Shown: piece by piece, positions 10,900 through 13,328 of the stretch
Numbering within the stretch: position 1 is the stretch's first letter
Layout of the letters: each line of letters opens with the position of its first letter
Translations under genes and position numbers: made by a program
Assembly (NCBI GenBank): GCA_002316835.1
Contig: DCEG01000086.1
Span: forward strand, 1 to 13,328
Reading direction: 5' to 3'
Source: Bacteroidales bacterium UBA1035
GTDB lineage: Bacteria > Bacteroidota > Bacteroidia > Bacteroidales > Dysgonomonadaceae
Length of the DNA stretch: 13,328 bases
Notes under the pieces: model-generated
What the model saw: only the letters and a program-made list of their open reading frames with translations
What the model was told of the DNA's origin: nothing
Databases searched by the model: none

Positions 10900-13020
10900 A
10901 TGAAAAAATTATTCTTAATCACGTTAGCAGCTATGACTTTACTTGCTTGCAACAACACGAAAACGGGACAACCTGCCAGTGATCCCGGAAGTATTTTTTC
11001 TACCGAATTCGATACACAATTCGGTATGCCTCCTTTTGACAAAATTTCTTTTGGCGACTTCAAACCTGCATTTTTGAAAGGAATGGAAGACGAAGCCAAA
11101 GAAATTGATTCCATTGCCAACAATCCGGAAGCACCTACTTTCGAAAACACCATCGCAGCAATGGATAACAGTGGACAGTTGCTCAACAGGGTTTCGCGTG
11201 TTTTCTACGGATTGAAGGGCGCTGAAACCAACGATTCTATTCAAGCATTGGCTGAAGAGCTTTCACCGTTGATGTCGGAGCACAGAGACAATATTAGTTT
11301 GAACGACAAGCTATTCGCCCGCATCAAAACGTTGCACGATGATACGACAAACATGAATCTTACTACTGAACAGTATCGACTGTTAGACGAAACTTATAAA
11401 GGATTTGTACGATCGGGTATTATGTTGGGTGAAGCAGAAAAAACAAGGCTTCGTGAGATCAATAAAGAACTTTCGGCTCTTACTCTTAAGTTTGGCAACA
11501 ATTTATTAAAAGAAACCAATGATTATAAACTGGTTATTGATAATAAAGAAGATCTTGCCGGACTTCCCGAAGGAGTAATCGCTGCTGCTGCTGAAACTGC
11601 TAAAAATGAAGGACAGGAAGGTAAATGGGTTTTCACCCTACAAAAACCAAGCTGGTTGCCGTTCCTTCAATATTCCGAAAAGCGTGATCTGAGAGAGAAA
11701 CTGTATAAAGCCATGTTCAATCGCGGCGACAATGATAACGAAAACGATAACAAAAAAATCATCAACGACATCGTAAACTTGCGTATTGAAAAGGCACAAA
11801 TGCTGGGTTACAAAACTCATGCTGATTTTATTCTCGATGAAAATATGGCCAAAACTCCGGCAAACGTTTATAAACTGCTCAATGATGTTTGGGCTTATGC
11901 TTTGCCACAGGCAAAAAAAGAAGCTGCCGAACTTCAGGCAATGGTTGATGCCGAAGGCGGAAACTTCAAAATCGAATCGTGGGACTGGTGGTATTATACC
12001 GAAAAGGTTCGTCAGCAAAAATATGCACTTAATGAAGAAGAAATTAGACCATATTTCAAAATGGAAAACGTTCGTGAAGGCGTGTTTGAAGTAGCAAATC
12101 GCCTGTATGGACTGAATTTCAAGAAACTGGAAAACGTACCGGTTTATAATCCTGAAGTTGAAGCTTACGAAGTATTAGATGCCGATGGCTCACATATTTC
12201 GGTTTTCTACACCGATTATTTCCCACGCGCAGGCAAGAATGCAGGAGCATGGATGAGTAGTTTTCGCGGTCAGCAAATACTTAACGGGGAAAATATTCGT
12301 CCGATTATTTACAATGTTGGGAACTTTACTCGTCCTACTGAAACTACTCCGTCGTTACTTACCCTTGACGAAGTAGAAACTCTTTTCCACGAATTCGGAC
12401 ACGCTTTGCACGGTATGCTGGCAAATGTTACTTATTCGGGGGTCTCAGGCACAAGCGTTTCACGCGATTTTGTTGAACTTCCGTCACAAATTATGGAACA
12501 CTGGGCGTTTCATCCAGAAGTGTTAAAACTTTACGCTAAACATTACCAGACAGGCGAAATAATTCCCGATTCATTGATCGCTAAAATAGACGCTGCCTCT
12601 AAATTCAATATGGGTTTCATTACCACAGAATTTGTAGCAGCTGCGCTGCTCGATATGGATTATCACACGCAGGCCGAAAAGAAAACTTTCGATGTTCGTG
12701 ATTTCGAAAAGAAATCGATGGCGAAAATCGGACTTATCAATGAAATTATACCGCGTTACCGCAGCACTTATTTCTCACACATTTTCAGCGGAGGTTATTC
12801 AGCCGGATATTACGCTTACCTATGGGCAGAAGTACTGGATGCTGACGCTTTCCAGCCGTTTGTTGAAAAAGGTGTTTTCGATAAAGCAACAGCAACATCG
12901 TTCCGCGAAAACGTGTTGTCAAAAGGTAATTCTGATGATCCGATGACACTTTATAAAAAGTATCGTGGTGCAGAACCAAATCCGATTTATTTGTTGAAAA
13001 ACAGGGGCTTTGTACAATAA
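10900..13020 (+). CDS. M3 family peptidyl-dipeptidase (Dcp-like) lipoprotein
   Basis: This 706-residue zinc metallopeptidase has a lipoprotein signal (MKKLFLITLAAMTLLAC, lipidated Cys17), so it is anchored in the envelope. The M3 active site is complete: H497-E-F-G-H501 with E526 (VELPSQ) exactly 25 residues after the second His, the family's third zinc ligand. The conserved SGGYSAGYYAYLWAE substrate-binding segment near the C-terminus is present, as is the MPPFDKISFGDFKPAF N-terminal opening typical of Dcp. Length matches Dcp (about 680-720). Dcp enzymes release dipeptides from peptide C-termini; here it would process peptides in the periplasm. It is transcribed divergently from the SPFH operon across a 257-nt gap that contains both promoters. 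It is monocistronic, with a strong terminator 33 nt after the stop. Oligopeptidase A is a less likely name because that enzyme is cytoplasmic. Confidence 0.93.
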   Translation: MKKLFLITLAAMTLLACNNTKTGQPASDPGSIFSTEFDTQFGMPPFDKISFGDFKPAFLKGMEDEAKEIDSIANNPEAPTFENTIAAMDNSGQLLNRVSRVFYGLKGAETNDSIQALAEELSPLMSEHRDNISLNDKLFARIKTLHDDTTNMNLTTEQYRLLDETYKGFVRSGIMLGEAEKTRLREINKELSALTLKFGNNLLKETNDYKLVIDNKEDLAGLPEGVIAAAAETAKNEGQEGKWVFTLQKPSWLPFLQYSEKRDLREKLYKAMFNRGDNDNENDNKKIINDIVNLRIEKAQMLGYKTHADFILDENMAKTPANVYKLLNDVWAYALPQAKKEAAELQAMVDAEGGNFKIESWDWWYYTEKVRQQKYALNEEEIRPYFKMENVREGVFEVANRLYGLNFKKLENVPVYNPEVEAYEVLDADGSHISVFYTDYFPRAGKNAGAWMSSFRGQQILNGENIRPIIYNVGNFTRPTETTPSLLTLDEVETLFHEFGHALHGMLANVTYSGVSGTSVSRDFVELPSQIMEHWAFHPEVLKLYAKHYQTGEIIPDSLIAKIDAASKFNMGFITTEFVAAALLDMDYHTQAEKKTFDVRDFEKKSMAKIGLINEIIPRYRSTYFSHIFSGGYSAGYYAYLWAEVLDADAFQPFVEKGVFDKATATSFRENVLSKGNSDDPMTLYKKYRGAEPNPIYLLKNRGFVQ

Positions 13021-13053
13021 TCGGCTATTGACTGCCAGCAACAAAAATTCTTT

Positions 13054-13089
13054 TCACGGGATCACTTCGGTTATCCCGTGATTTGTTTT
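13054..13089 (+). terminator. Intrinsic terminator of the M3 peptidase gene
   Basis: A 9-bp stem (TCACGGGAT with ATCCCGTGA) is extended by a C-U mismatch and an AC/GU pair closing a UUCG tetraloop. TTTGTTTT follows. UUCG loops are unusually stable, so this should be an efficient terminator. Confidence 0.85.
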
Positions 13090-13313
13090 CAGGTAAATGT
13101 AAATGTGCCACATTCCTAACTCCCAACGCTTGTTGCATAGATATTTACAAACAATACAAGCGCATAACGTGCACCACACTATAAACTCATAACCTACTAC
13201 TTAGAAACAAAAACCATTCGCAAACCCTGATCCAAAAACAGTACAAAACTATTTTTCAGTTAAATCCGTAAAAATTATCTAGAGATATTGTTCTTAAAAA
13301 GACAAAAAAAGTG
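13090..13313. other. Gene-free A/T-rich tail
   Basis: I see no credible coding sequence, RNA gene or mobile element here. The only structure is a 7-bp inverted repeat (CGCTTGT at 13127-13133, ACAAGCG at 13156-13162) with a 22-nt loop, too weak to name. It acts as the upstream region of whatever begins after the window. Confidence 0.6.
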
Positions 13314-13321
13314 TATATTTG
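13314..13321 (+). promoter_or_regulatory. Promoter element for a gene beyond the window
   Basis: TATATTTG followed by CAGG is a perfect TAnnTTTG -7 element. A TTG lies 23 nt upstream (13288-13290), slightly farther than the usual 19-21. Transcription would start within the last few bases or just outside the window. Confidence 0.65.
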
Positions 13322-13328
13322 CAGGCTC

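Noticed and set aside
13127..13162. Inverted repeat CGCTTGT / ACAAGCG in the terminal gene-free region
   Set aside because: Seven pairs with a 22-nt loop are expected by chance in such a stretch, and no U-tract or known element is attached.

Overview
The window looks like a chromosomal segment of a Bacteroidota bacterium, most likely order Bacteroidales. The evidence is an A+T-leaning composition, A-rich leaders with few Shine-Dalgarno sequences, several near-perfect Bacteroidota -7 promoter elements (TAnnTTTG, three of them spelled TATATTTG), and typical family content: SusC-type plug modules, a paired BlaI/M56 system, a short bacterial SUI1 protein and an M3 lipoprotein peptidase. The genus cannot be fixed from sequence alone. 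I see no insertion sequence, prophage, CRISPR array, tRNA or rRNA.

Layout. 1-723 (+) is the 3' end of a Na/Pi-cotransporter-type gene, of which only the PhoU-like cytoplasmic tail is present. 805-1149 (+) is a SUI1/YciH factor, overlapped by 1127-4354 (+), an AddA-like helicase-nuclease with all helicase motifs and an intact RecB-type nuclease site. The fluoride channel gene crcB (4419-4793, +) and a secreted alpha/beta hydrolase (4842-5927, +) follow. Strong hairpins at 5936-6007 separate this block from the convergent genes.

6012-8799 (-) is a regulatory pair: a BlaI/MecI-type repressor and an M56 (BlaR1-like) membrane metallopeptidase. The C-terminal half of the peptidase carries two carboxypeptidase-regulatory-like domains and three repeated SusC-plug-like modules. 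Three evenly spaced 17-bp dyads (AACTA-N7-TAGTT) lie over the repressor promoter and are the obvious candidate autoregulatory operators.

8984-10642 (-) is a compact three-gene operon with its own promoter and intrinsic terminator: an SPFH/band-7 membrane protein, a two-TM protein with a PH-like tail, and a 56-residue Arc-type ribbon-helix-helix protein. It is a candidate membrane-to-DNA module of unknown function. 10900-13020 (+) is a Dcp-like M3 lipoprotein peptidase, read divergently from the SPFH operon. It has a clear promoter, a palindromic leader and a UUCG-capped terminator. The last ~240 bases hold no gene but end in a promoter-like element pointing out of the window.

The most unusual signals are the operator array with the plug-repeat M56 sensor, the SPFH/PH-like/RHH operon, and a set of short word-like tandem repeats (7-nt and ~10-nt periods) in several intergenic gaps.
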